8,573 nt of DNA from NCBI GenBank assembly GCA_002358975.1, contig DEPX01000119.1, forward strand, positions 9,736 through 18,308, read 5' to 3'. This document shows positions 1-8,000 of the stretch, in pieces. The notes under the pieces are model-generated. The model saw only the letters and a program-made list of their open reading frames with translations. It did not search any database and was not told the DNA's origin. Numbering within the stretch: the first letter of the stretch is position 1; each line of letters begins with the position of its first letter. Made by a program: the position numbers and the translations under genes. This DNA is from Micrococcaceae bacterium UBA3381 (GTDB lineage: Bacteria; Actinomycetota; Actinomycetes; Actinomycetales; Micrococcaceae).

Positions 1-1
1 G

Positions 2-619
2 GCTGCTGCTACTGCCTACGGGCTTGAATTATCCACCCAGCAGCTCTCCCGACTGGCCCGACGTGGTTCCGGTTCGGCTTCACGCTCGCTGATTGATCGT
101 TTTGCGGTGTGGCATGCAGGCACCTCGGATGCCACCAGCTACGCCGAACCCATCAGTGCACCCGATATGGCGATGGTTTCAGTTACCGTCAATGCCACGG
201 AAAAAAAAGTTTCCTCACGAGACGGGATGTCCGCCACCCGGGACACCAGCCCGTACTATCAGGCCTGGATTGATACTACGGTAACCACCCTTGACGAAAT
301 GCTAGCCGCCTGTGCGGCCCAAGATTTCCCCCGCATTGGTCAGCTCACGGAAACCCACGCACACCGCATGCATGCCGTGATCAACGCCAGCCACCCGCCA
401 ATTCGGTACCTTGCCCCGGAATCGTGGCAAATCTTTGAAGAAGTTACAGCCATGCGCCAGGCCGGTCTGGAAGCTTATGCAACCGCCGACGCCGGACCAA
501 ACGTAGTGATTATTTGTCGCCCGGACGACGCAGCAGCCGTTGCCGCACGAGTCGCCGCCTATGGCCAGATCAATACGTTTTCCCCCGGGCCAGGAGCCCG
601 CCTGGTGGATGTTACATGA
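2..619 (+). CDS. mvaD: Diphosphomevalonate decarboxylase, C-terminal part (5' end outside window)
   Basis: Catalyses ATP-dependent decarboxylation of mevalonate 5-diphosphate to isopentenyl diphosphate in the cytosol; a GHMP-superfamily enzyme. The frame is open from base 2 and gives 205 residues. The family is usually about 330-350 residues, so roughly 130-145 N-terminal residues are missing. The family signature LARRGSGSASRS is at nt 53-88, with the substrate-binding Ser residues of GSGSAS and the Arg (nt 83-85) matching the conserved active-site Arg. KKVSS follows at nt 203-217, TSPYY near nt 245-259, and ADAGPNV at nt 485-505, whose Asp (nt 488-490) corresponds to the catalytic Asp of the family. 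The pair usually seen as GG after the SRSLF-type motif is DR here. The stop codon overlaps the next start (ATGA, 616-619), so translation is probably coupled. An ATG at 107 lies inside the conserved region and is not the start. Confidence 0.95.
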   Translation, partial: AAATAYGLELSTQQLSRLARRGSGSASRSLIDRFAVWHAGTSDATSYAEPISAPDMAMVSVTVNATEKKVSSRDGMSATRDTSPYYQAWIDTTVTTLDEMLAACAAQDFPRIGQLTETHAHRMHAVINASHPPIRYLAPESWQIFEEVTAMRQAGLEAYATADAGPNVVIICRPDDAAAVAARVAAYGQINTFSPGPGARLVDVT

Positions 620-1704
620 GGCCACTCCCATTTCAGGTGGCCGCGCCCGGCAAACTCTATGTTTGCGGCGAATATGCGGTCGTAACCCCGGGCTTCCCGG
701 CAATTTTGATTGCAGTAGACCGCTACGTGACCGTTACTGTAACCCACGCGCAACCAGCCGATACAACAACGCCCACCAAACATTTGCTGGCATATGACCA
801 CGGCATGGCAGCCGCCGAACACAATAATTTCGGTACCGACTACGCCGTGGCCGCATGGCTGGTTATGGATGCCCTGCGTGCCGAACGTCAGCTGGAACGC
901 ATCCCCATTGACCTGCATTTTAGTTCCACGTTGCGCTCCGATACCGGCGAAAAATATGGGTTGGGTTCCTCGGGTGCCGCAACGATGGCGGTGATCACCG
1001 CATTTAATGAGCTCTACGGGTTCGGACTGAGTGTCGTCGACAAAATTAAACTCGGGCTGCTGGCGTCCATTGAGATCTCCCCAAAATCCTCCGGCGGGGA
1101 CCTGGCTGCTGGTGCCCTGGGCGGTTGGGTATATTATCAAGCCCCCGACCGCGACAATCTGGCACGGGTATTGACCGGCAACACCAGTGTTTCAGAAGCA
1201 CTGCACGGTCCCGCGTGGCTGCCCATGCGCGCACGCCGCATACCCACCCCCAGTGATGTTCAAGTCCTGATCGGCTGGACGGGTAGCCCGGCCGAAACCG
1301 ATCAGCTGGTAACCCAGGTCACTACCAATGGCAACGGGCTCAACTGGACAGATACGTTTTTGCGTCCTTCAGCGGCCAACGTGAACAGTCTGATCCTGGC
1401 GCTTGGTGAAGAAAAATTTCCACTGATCCACACCGGCATTCGTACGGCACGTAAATTGCTGGCCCGCATGGCAGCACACACTGGAACCCTGATCGAGACG
1501 CCACAACTGACCATGCTGATTGAAACCGCCGAACTTATTGAAGGCGTCTCGGCGAAAACCTCAGGTGCCGGAGGCGGTGATTGCGGTATCGTGTTGGCCG
1601 AGCCCTGGGTCGACCCCACAGCCATCTACGAGTCCTGGCACAAACACGGGATCCAACCACTTGATTTGACCGTGACACAACTGGGTGTCGGACTCAAGGA
1701 GTAA
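616..1704 (+). CDS. Phosphomevalonate kinase (GHMP kinase family)
   Basis: Phosphorylates 5-phosphomevalonate to mevalonate 5-diphosphate using ATP; the step before the decarboxylase encoded just upstream. The product is 362 residues, a full length for bacterial phosphomevalonate kinases. GHMP motif 1, APGKLYVCGEYAVV, is at residues 10-23. The phosphate-binding motif 2, KYGLGSSGA, is at 113-121. SGGDLAAGALGGW at 159-171 and motif 3, SAKTSGAGGGDCG, at 312-324 follow in the usual order. The frame is open further upstream (to 514), but the ATG at 616 begins seven codons before the first conserved block, overlaps the mvaD stop as ATGA and has GGTGGA six bases upstream, so it is the likely start. 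Mevalonate kinase shares these folds, but the sequence style (GEYAVV, GDLAAG) and the position between mvaD and fni match the phosphomevalonate kinase of actinobacterial clusters. The symbol is left blank because naming varies (mvaK2, pmk). Confidence 0.93.
   Translation: MRPLPFQVAAPGKLYVCGEYAVVTPGFPAILIAVDRYVTVTVTHAQPADTTTPTKHLLAYDHGMAAAEHNNFGTDYAVAAWLVMDALRAERQLERIPIDLHFSSTLRSDTGEKYGLGSSGAATMAVITAFNELYGFGLSVVDKIKLGLLASIEISPKSSGGDLAAGALGGWVYYQAPDRDNLARVLTGNTSVSEALHGPAWLPMRARRIPTPSDVQVLIGWTGSPAETDQLVTQVTTNGNGLNWTDTFLRPSAANVNSLILALGEEKFPLIHTGIRTARKLLARMAAHTGTLIETPQLTMLIETAELIEGVSAKTSGAGGGDCGIVLAEPWVDPTAIYESWHKHGIQPLDLTVTQLGVGLKE
1696..1701 (+). promoter_or_regulatory. Ribosome binding site of fni
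   Basis: AAGGAG lies five bases before the ATG at 1707 and just inside the end of the phosphomevalonate kinase gene. It is a near-consensus Shine-Dalgarno sequence and fixes the isomerase start. Confidence 0.85.
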
Positions 1705-1706
1705 CT

Positions 1707-2795
1707 ATGGCACAGTCTCGCAAAGATGATCATATCCGGTTGGCTGCAGCCCAACAAGAACAGCTCCAAGGCTCCCGCAATGCCTTTGATGACGTCGACT
1801 TTATCCACCACGCTCTAGCAGGTATTGCCGCCGAAGAAGTCGATACCACCGTGAATATTGGCCCTTGGACCCTGGAAGCGCCGCTGTACATTAACGGCAT
1901 GACCGGCGGCACTGACACCGCCTTGCCCATTAATACTGCCCTGGCTCAAGCCGCGGCGGTCACCGGGGTACCCATGGCCTCCGGATCAGTGGGCCTAGCC
2001 TTGGATCAGCCCGAAACCGCAGCATCATTTACTGTGATACGGCAACACAATCCCCATGGCATTGTCTGGGCGAATTTGGGCGCTGGACGCAGCCTGGACC
2101 ACGCCAAAGCCGCCATCGAGCTGCTGGCAGCAGATGGTTTGCAAATCCACCTCAACCCCATTCAAGAAACCGTGATGCCCGAAGGCTCCCGCCAATTTTC
2201 CAGCTGGCTAGGCTTACTGGAAGATATCGTGGCCGGGGTTGAAGTGCCCGTCATTGTCAAAGAAGTCGGTTTCGGGCTCAGCGCTAAAACCGTCGAACAG
2301 CTTTACGATATTGGTGTGCGAATTGTCGACGTCGCCGGCTCCGGTGGCACCAATTTTGCGCGCATCGAAAACGCGCGCACCCCACACCCCTCGTCGGTCA
2401 TTGACGCCCACGCCAAATTTGATTGGCTAGAATCCATGGGCCTAACCGCTATCGACTGCCTATTAGATATTGCCACGGTCAAACAAGAACTGACTGTGCT
2501 GGCCTCCGGCGGTGTCCGCAACCCCCTGGACGTCGTACGCGCTCAAGCGCTTGGGGCCAGCGCGGTCGGCATGGCCGGCAGTATGCTACGAGTGGCAATG
2601 TCCGATGGTGCCGAAGGCGTTACCGAAGTGCTCAATTTATTCAAAACCCGGATCCGGCAGGTATATGCACTCCTGGGTGTCCGTACCGCAGCCCAACTGC
2701 CCCAAACCGATGTGATTGTTACCGGGGCCAGTGCTGAACGGGCCCGGGCCCGCAACATTGATGTCACACAGTTTGCCGACCGTGCCAGAATTTAA
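1707..2795 (+). CDS. fni: Type II isopentenyl-diphosphate delta-isomerase (FMN-dependent)
   Basis: Interconverts isopentenyl and dimethylallyl diphosphate using reduced FMN and Mg2+; it supplies the allylic primer for prenyl chain synthesis and completes the pathway encoded here. The 362-residue product is full length for the type II family. Visible landmarks: RKDDH at residues 5-9, YINGMTGGT at 61-69, ASGS at 91-94, HLNPIQE at 148-154 (Gln153 and Glu154 correspond to the conserved Gln/Glu pair near the active site and metal), VIVKEVG at 182-188 with Lys185, DVAGSGGTNFARIE at 208-221, and the FMN phosphate-binding end of the barrel, SGGVRNPLDVVRAQALGA, at 267-284. The fold is a TIM barrel unrelated to the Nudix-type (type I) isomerase. 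The start is an ATG two bases after the preceding stop, with a strong AAGGAG five bases upstream. No missing key residue was seen. Confidence 0.97.
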   Translation: MAQSRKDDHIRLAAAQQEQLQGSRNAFDDVDFIHHALAGIAAEEVDTTVNIGPWTLEAPLYINGMTGGTDTALPINTALAQAAAVTGVPMASGSVGLALDQPETAASFTVIRQHNPHGIVWANLGAGRSLDHAKAAIELLAADGLQIHLNPIQETVMPEGSRQFSSWLGLLEDIVAGVEVPVIVKEVGFGLSAKTVEQLYDIGVRIVDVAGSGGTNFARIENARTPHPSSVIDAHAKFDWLESMGLTAIDCLLDIATVKQELTVLASGGVRNPLDVVRAQALGASAVGMAGSMLRVAMSDGAEGVTEVLNLFKTRIRQVYALLGVRTAAQLPQTDVIVTGASAERARARNIDVTQFADRARI

Positions 2796-2811
2796 CGCAC
2801 ACGTTTAGCTC

Positions 2812-2817
2812 AAAGGA
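2812..2817 (+). promoter_or_regulatory. Ribosome binding site of HMG-CoA reductase
   Basis: AAAGGA sits five bases before the GTG at 2823, in the 27-base gap after fni, which holds nothing else recognisable. It supports GTG as the start, since no suitable ATG precedes the conserved N-terminal block. Confidence 0.8.
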
Positions 2818-2822
2818 ATACC

Positions 2823-3908
2823 GTGATCGATCCCACCCCGATTGAACCATCCAAATCTACCTATCACGACACCTTTACCACGGCTGTACCCACCCGTTGG
2901 GTGGGACCGTTGCGCATGAGCGGTGCCGCCTTTGACGGTGTCGAGGAAATCGATGTGCCGCTGGCCACCTACGAGACCCCACTGTGGCCATCGGTGGGCC
3001 GTGGCGCCAAAATATCGCGCATGCTCAGCTCCGGGATTACCGCGACCGTGCATGACGAACGGATGACCCGCTCGGTACTGTTTACCGCACCCGATGCTGG
3101 TACCGCCCAAGCCGCAGCCGAAATTATTCAAACCCGCTTTGACGAGCTGGCCGCCGTCGTCACCGAAGGCTCCCGCTATGCCCAGCTATTAGAAGTCCAC
3201 CCGGAAATTGTCGGGAACCTGCTGTTTATACGTTTCGCTTACCTCACCGGTGACGCCTCGGGCCACAACATGGCCACTGCGGCCTCAGATTCGCTGATGT
3301 CGACTATTCTGGGCTGGAACATCGGGCTGTCCTACGGATCGATCTCCGGTAACTTTTGTACCGATAAGAAAGCAACCGCCGTCAACGGTATTTTAGGGCG
3401 AGGCAAAAAGGTCACAGCCGAACTGCTCATTCCGCACCACATCGTAGAAAACAACCTGCACACCACTGCCGCCAAGGTAGCGGAAATGGTGGTTACCAAA
3501 AATTATGTGGGCTCCAACGTAGCCGGTGCCATTCGCTCAGCTAACGCGCACTTTGCCAATATGCTCTTAGCGTTCTATTTGGCCACCGGCCAGGATGCGG
3601 CCAATATTGTAGAAGGGTCTCAGGGTTTTGTATGGGCTGAGGATCGTGACGAGGGATTATACTTCGCCGTCACCCTGCCGCATCTGATCGTTGGGACCGT
3701 AGGTAACGGCAAACACCTGCCCTATATTGAACAAGCCATGGCCCGCATGGGAATAGGTCAAACTTCCGCACCCGGTGCTGATTCGCGTAGACTGGCTAGC
3801 TTGATTGCAGCTAGTGTGCTGGCCGGCGAACTATCGCTGCTGGCAGCCCAAACGAATCCGGGCGAACTGATGCAAGCACACGTTGCCTACGAACGCCCGC
3901 AAGCATAG
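2823..3908 (+). CDS. Class I HMG-CoA reductase (soluble)
   Basis: Reduces HMG-CoA to mevalonate with two NADPH; the committed step of the pathway. The 361-residue product has no membrane segments and corresponds to the soluble catalytic domain of class I enzymes, closely resembling the Streptomyces type. Catalytic residues by motif: Glu51 in VPLATYE, Lys182 in GNFCTDKKA (176-184), Asp258 in ATGQDAANIVEGSQG (254-268), and the C-terminal His353 in NPGELMQAHV (345-354). GDASGHNM at 143-150 and GTVGNG at 291-296 are the nucleotide and substrate-binding loops. The C-terminal His motif without a Lys before it, and the class I style blocks, argue against the class II (Pseudomonas/Staphylococcus) type. 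The start is GTG with AAAGGA five bases upstream. A perfect GC-rich inverted repeat lies about 66 bases into the gene (see separate entry). It precedes HMG-CoA synthase by 22 bases. Confidence 0.97.
   Translation: MIDPTPIEPSKSTYHDTFTTAVPTRWVGPLRMSGAAFDGVEEIDVPLATYETPLWPSVGRGAKISRMLSSGITATVHDERMTRSVLFTAPDAGTAQAAAEIIQTRFDELAAVVTEGSRYAQLLEVHPEIVGNLLFIRFAYLTGDASGHNMATAASDSLMSTILGWNIGLSYGSISGNFCTDKKATAVNGILGRGKKVTAELLIPHHIVENNLHTTAAKVAEMVVTKNYVGSNVAGAIRSANAHFANMLLAFYLATGQDAANIVEGSQGFVWAEDRDEGLYFAVTLPHLIVGTVGNGKHLPYIEQAMARMGIGQTSAPGADSRRLASLIAASVLAGELSLLAAQTNPGELMQAHVAYERPQA
2889..2905 (+). repeat. Perfect 7-bp GC-rich hairpin inside the HMG-CoA reductase coding region
   Basis: CCCACCC, GTT, GGGTGGG: a perfect 7-bp inverted repeat with a 3-base loop, starting 66 bases after the GTG start. 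It is not followed by a T-run, so it does not look like an intrinsic terminator. The encoded residues (PTRWVG, 23-28) belong to a conserved block of class I reductases, so protein constraint explains part of it, but codon choice makes the stem perfect. Confidence 0.5.
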
Positions 3909-3916
3909 GCATGACC

Positions 3917-3924
3917 AAAAGGAG
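3917..3924 (+). promoter_or_regulatory. Ribosome binding site deciding the HMG-CoA synthase start
   Basis: AAAAGGAG lies six bases before the GTG at 3931. It is the strongest Shine-Dalgarno sequence in the window and favours this GTG over the in-frame ATG at 3883, which lies inside the reductase gene. Confidence 0.88.
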
Positions 3925-3930
3925 ACCCCG

Positions 3931-5079
3931 GTGAAAATAGGCATCCATGACCTGGAAGTTGCCACGGCCCACTATGTAGTGGACCTTGATACGTTGGCCG
4001 AACATCACGGTATCGACCCCAATAAATTCCATCTCGGATTGGGCCAAGATACCTTCTCCATGCCGGCCCCAGACGAAGATATCGTCACCATGGCTGCCGA
4101 AGCCGCCCACACCTTACTGGAACGCCACGACACCGCAAAAATTCGCCAGGTATTGTTTGCCACCGAATCCTCCGTTGACCAGTCCAAAGCCGCAGGGGTA
4201 TTCGTCCACGACCTGCTGGGTCTGCCCGCCAATGTACGCTCTGTAGAACTCAAACAGGCCTGTTATTCCGGAACAGCGGCCGTGCAAATGGCCACCAACG
4301 CTATTGCCCGGACCCCGGATGAACAGGTACTGGTGATCACCTCCGATGTTGCCCGTTATGCTCTGGACTCCGGTGGCGAACCAACCCAGGGTGCCGGAGC
4401 GGTAGCCATGCTCATCACCGCCGAACCAAATCTGGTGGAAATTGAGCCACACTCCGGTTTTAACACCTTAGATGTCAACGACTTTTGGCGGCCGAATGAC
4501 TCCACCACACCCTTCGTCGACGGGCAGCTTTCCCTTAATGCCTACCTGCAATCCACCCTGGCCGCCTGGGATGACCTGGCTGCCCGCCGTGCAGTAACTA
4601 TCGATGAGGTCGACCGGTTCCTGCACCACCAGCCCTTTACCAAAATGGCGCGCAAACAACTGGCCGCCCTAGCAGAGCACACCGGCACCCAGCTCTCCGA
4701 CGACCTAATTGAGGAATCCATGAGCTACAACCGCGCCCTGGGTAACACGTATACGTCGTCGTTATATTTTGCCTTGACCGCCCAGTTGCACAATAACTTA
4801 GACCTTGCTGGTAAACGCCTGGGCTTCTTTTCCTACGGTTCCGGGGCCGTGGCCGAATTTTTCACCGGCGTTGTCCAAGACGGTTACCGCGATCATCTGT
4901 ACCCACAGCATGTGGCAAAACAGCTCGATAACCGTGTGAAACTCAATTACAACGACTACCGGGACCTGCACAACGGGTTCGCGCCCACCTCCGAGACTTT
5001 CACCACACCAAAAATCACGAATGCACCCTTCCGGTTCAGCGGCGTGACCGAACAGCAACGTCGCTACGAGGCACAGTGA
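3931..5079 (+). CDS. Hydroxymethylglutaryl-CoA synthase
   Basis: Condenses acetyl-CoA with acetoacetyl-CoA to HMG-CoA, the first committed carbon-carbon bond of the mevalonate pathway; a thiolase-superfamily enzyme. With the GTG start the product is 382 residues, normal for bacterial forms. The catalytic triad is intact and falls at the numbering known from the Staphylococcus aureus enzyme: Glu79 in FATESSVDQ, the nucleophile Cys111 in ELKQACYSGTAA, and His233 in HHQPFTKMA. SYGSGAVAEFF at 301-311 is the conserved C-terminal glycine-rich segment. The family N-terminus begins at IGIHDL (residues 3-8 here), which fits the GTG at 3931 with AAAAGGAG upstream and not the 16-residue-longer form from 3883. 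Its TGA overlaps the GTG of the SNF2 gene (GTGA, 5076-5079). Fused FabH-like condensing enzymes are excluded by the ACYSGTAA and HHQPFTK motifs. Confidence 0.96.
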   Translation: MKIGIHDLEVATAHYVVDLDTLAEHHGIDPNKFHLGLGQDTFSMPAPDEDIVTMAAEAAHTLLERHDTAKIRQVLFATESSVDQSKAAGVFVHDLLGLPANVRSVELKQACYSGTAAVQMATNAIARTPDEQVLVITSDVARYALDSGGEPTQGAGAVAMLITAEPNLVEIEPHSGFNTLDVNDFWRPNDSTTPFVDGQLSLNAYLQSTLAAWDDLAARRAVTIDEVDRFLHHQPFTKMARKQLAALAEHTGTQLSDDLIEESMSYNRALGNTYTSSLYFALTAQLHNNLDLAGKRLGFFSYGSGAVAEFFTGVVQDGYRDHLYPQHVAKQLDNRVKLNYNDYRDLHNGFAPTSETFTTPKITNAPFRFSGVTEQQRRYEAQ

Positions 5080-8000
5080 CCTACCCACTTGTTGATATCC
5101 AAGCAGTAGTCGCCGCCTTCGGCGACACCATGACCGAGCGCGGCCGCAGCTACGCCAACCAAGACCGCGTCCTGACGCTAAAATTCAATGCAGACTCCGG
5201 TCGACTTGTTGGCCGGGTACGTGGCGCCGAAGACAAAATTTGGCGCGCCTCAGTGACCCTGCATAAAACAGATCGCAGCTTAGGCGGTATTACAGTTTGG
5301 GACGTGGATTGGGCCAGCTGTAGCTGCCCGGTCGGGGTCGATTGCAAACACGCTGCCGCACTGATCTTCGAATCCAATGAGCGCGCCGTGGCCGAATCAG
5401 ATGTGCTCAGTGCCGCCGACCTACAATCCACCAACCAAACCGAACACACCGAACAGGGCATCCCCGGGCTGTCCTGGCGCCAAGTGGTACAAGAACTACT
5501 ACCAACCATCGACACCGAACAAGAATTCATCGACGTGGCACTCGGTGTCGAAATCCATGCGCTGCACACCGAACCAGCAGGCTACCGCAGCCGCTTTGTG
5601 TGGCGTGAAGCCACCGCCGCCGACCTAGAACAGCACACCGAACTCACCGTGCGCCTCCGGCCACTACGTGTAGGTGCCCGCGGCGGCTGGATCAAAGGCA
5701 ATATGAACTGGACGATGTTCGATCTGCCGTTCCAGCAATCCGCACTGGGCGACTACCAATTTTTGCCCGAACAACACGATGCCTTACATGAGCTCAACCG
5801 TTTATACACCTCATCGGTGTCATCCCTGGGCTCCAACGATGTCATCACCTTGGCCACGATCAACATGCCACAACTGTGGGACGTGTTGACCAAAATTGAC
5901 AACGCCGGCATCCCGCTGGTTCCGCTGCAAAAAATTATCCACCGGGTAACGATCACTGATGCTGCACGCATCATTTTCGACGCCACAGAAACCGCCGACG
6001 ACGACGTCGCCTTGACTATCCAAGCACAACTGCCCTCCGAAACACTCATCCCCTCGGGAACCCTGGGCGCCATCGGGCTCTACACCATCGACTACTACCC
6101 GGATTCGGCTACCGCAGACATCAACATTATCCCGGTCGCACAGCCATTGACCCGTACGGTCATGGACCTGATCGAATCGCCCGAGCCGATGGTCATCCCC
6201 GCCGATGACACCGAAGATTTCTTTGAAAATATCTATCCGCTACTGGCCGGCGGCATTCCCTTAGCTAGCCAAGACCAGTCCGTTGAACTGCCAGACATCC
6301 CGCCGTCTACCTTAGAGTTGACGCTGGAGTACTATCAGGCCACCCACCAGGGTGAACGCCAAGACCACGTTCGTATCTCCGCTAAATGGGACTACCTGGG
6401 CACCGAAGATCAGACTGAACACCGCCAACAAGTATTGGCCGATATTTCCGACGACGTCGAACTCGACGTCATCCCTGGCAAAACCATACTGATTGGCGCT
6501 GACGCCGCACGGTTCGTGGCCGAAGCACTGCCCACACTGCAACAGCACGATTATGTTCGCATTGTCGAAAACGAAGCCCGGCCGGCCTATACTCGGTTGA
6601 CCGGTGACCCCCACATCGTCATCAATGCCACTCAGTCGGAAAAAAATGATTGGTTTGATCTTGGCTTTCAGGTCACCATCGAAGAGCGCACCATTCCGTT
6701 CCGGCAACTGTTCATCGCACTGGTGCGCAACCAGAATAGCCTCCTCCTGGCAGACGGCACGTATTTTTCATTGAACCACCCGGCATTTGAGCCGCTACGA
6801 AAATTGCTGGAAGAAGCTTCCACCATGGAGGATTTTGGGGTCGAGAACACCTCGATCTCCCGATTTAACGCGGCCTTACTGGATGAGGCCGAAGAAGCCG
6901 CCGACACTTTCCAAGCGGATCCGGCCATTATTCAGTGGCAAAACGCTTTGGCCGTCCTACGGGATGCCACCGATATACCCAAACTTGAAATCCCCGCTGC
7001 CCTGCATGCTGAGCTGCGCGACTACCAACACGAAGGTTACGAATGGTTGTCCTATCTCTATGACCTCGGCCTGGGCGGGATCCTTGCTGATGACATGGGC
7101 CTGGGTAAAACGGTGCAAGCATTGGCGATGATTGCACGGGCCAAAGCTAAGGGCCAGGACAAACCGTTTTTGGTGATCGCGCCGTCATCGGTATTGTCGG
7201 TATGGCGAGCTGAAGTTGAACGTTTCGCACCGGATTTGAATGTCGTCATCGTTGATGTATCCAACCTGCGCCGAACTGAAACCATGGCCTCGATCCGACA
7301 GCGAGCCGATATTGTGGTCACCTCGTATGCCATCGCCCGGTTGGATGAAGCCTTTATTGCTGAAGACCCGTGGGCTGGGCTGATCCTGGATGAGGCGCAG
7401 TTTGTTAAAAACCACCAGACCAAGGCGCATCGGGCTATTCGAAACTTTCGTGCCGGGTTCAAACTTGCCATCACCGGTACACCGATGGAAAATACCCTGT
7501 CAGATCTGTGGTCGATATTCCGACTCGTGGTGCCGGGCATGCTGCCTAGATTTGCTACCTTCCGGGAACTGTATTTGCGTCCCATTGAGGCGGCCCAGCG
7601 TGTTGCACGGACTGAACCGGGTAATACCGACGACGTCGAAACGCAGGCACAACAACAAATGCGGTCACAGCAGGCCATGAGTACGTTGCGCACAAAGATT
7701 CGGCCGTTCATGTTGCGCCGGACCAAAGAAGCTGTTGCCGCCGAGCTGCCGGATAAACAGGAAATGGTGCTGCAAGTCCAGATGGAGACAGAACACCAGC
7801 AGCTCTACGAGCAAATTTTGCAGCGTGAACGCAAGAATGTATTGAACCTGGTAGCCGATATGGACTCCAATCGGATATCCATTTTCCGTTCGCTGACGTT
7901 ATTGCGTATGTTGGCGTTGGACCCGGCGATCGTCGATGAGCAGTACGCTCATGTGCCATCGTCGAAGCTCAATGATTTGATGGGTCGGTTGACTGAAATA

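Larger units (their letters stand above)
2..5079 (+). other. Mevalonate-pathway operon (truncated at the left edge)
   Basis: Five pathway genes run in one direction with gaps of -4, 2, 27 and 22 bases, so they are most simply one transcription unit. The order decarboxylase, phosphomevalonate kinase, type II isomerase, class I reductase, synthase is the one known from Streptomyces mevalonate clusters, where mevalonate kinase precedes the decarboxylase. Its promoter and the kinase would lie left of the window. No promoter or terminator is visible between the genes. The SNF2 gene that follows overlaps the last gene and probably shares the transcript. Confidence 0.9.

Noticed and set aside
201..208. 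Run of eight A in mvaD, read as A AAA AAA, as a programmed -1 frameshift site
   Set aside because: It encodes the conserved Lys-Lys of the KKVSS motif, the -1 frame ends soon after at a stop with no domain, and the zero frame continues through all downstream decarboxylase motifs.
514..615. Upstream extension of phosphomevalonate kinase from ATG 514
   Set aside because: The 34 extra residues overlap the conserved C-terminus of mvaD and look like an out-of-frame shadow. The ATG at 616 has a stop/start overlap and a Shine-Dalgarno-like GGTGGA.
559..1140. 193-codon open frame on the - strand opposite mvaD and phosphomevalonate kinase
   Set aside because: It lies wholly opposite conserved coding sequence, has no family motif, and Cys/Gly/Arg-rich translation is typical of the complement of C-rich third positions.
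3883..3930. Upstream ATG start for HMG-CoA synthase
   Set aside because: It would add 16 polar residues before the normal family N-terminus and overlap the reductase gene, while GTG 3931 has a strong Shine-Dalgarno sequence at the right distance.
5130..5132. In-frame ATG as the SNF2 start
   Set aside because: It would remove residues 1-18, including the FG-x-T block that begins the family. The GTG overlap at 5076 fits the coupled pattern seen at 616.
7058..7726. 222-codon open frame on the - strand opposite the SNF2 ATPase core
   Set aside because: It runs opposite Walker A to the LRRTK motif, which are clearly the real coding strand. Its Ser/Arg-rich translation has no recognisable domain.
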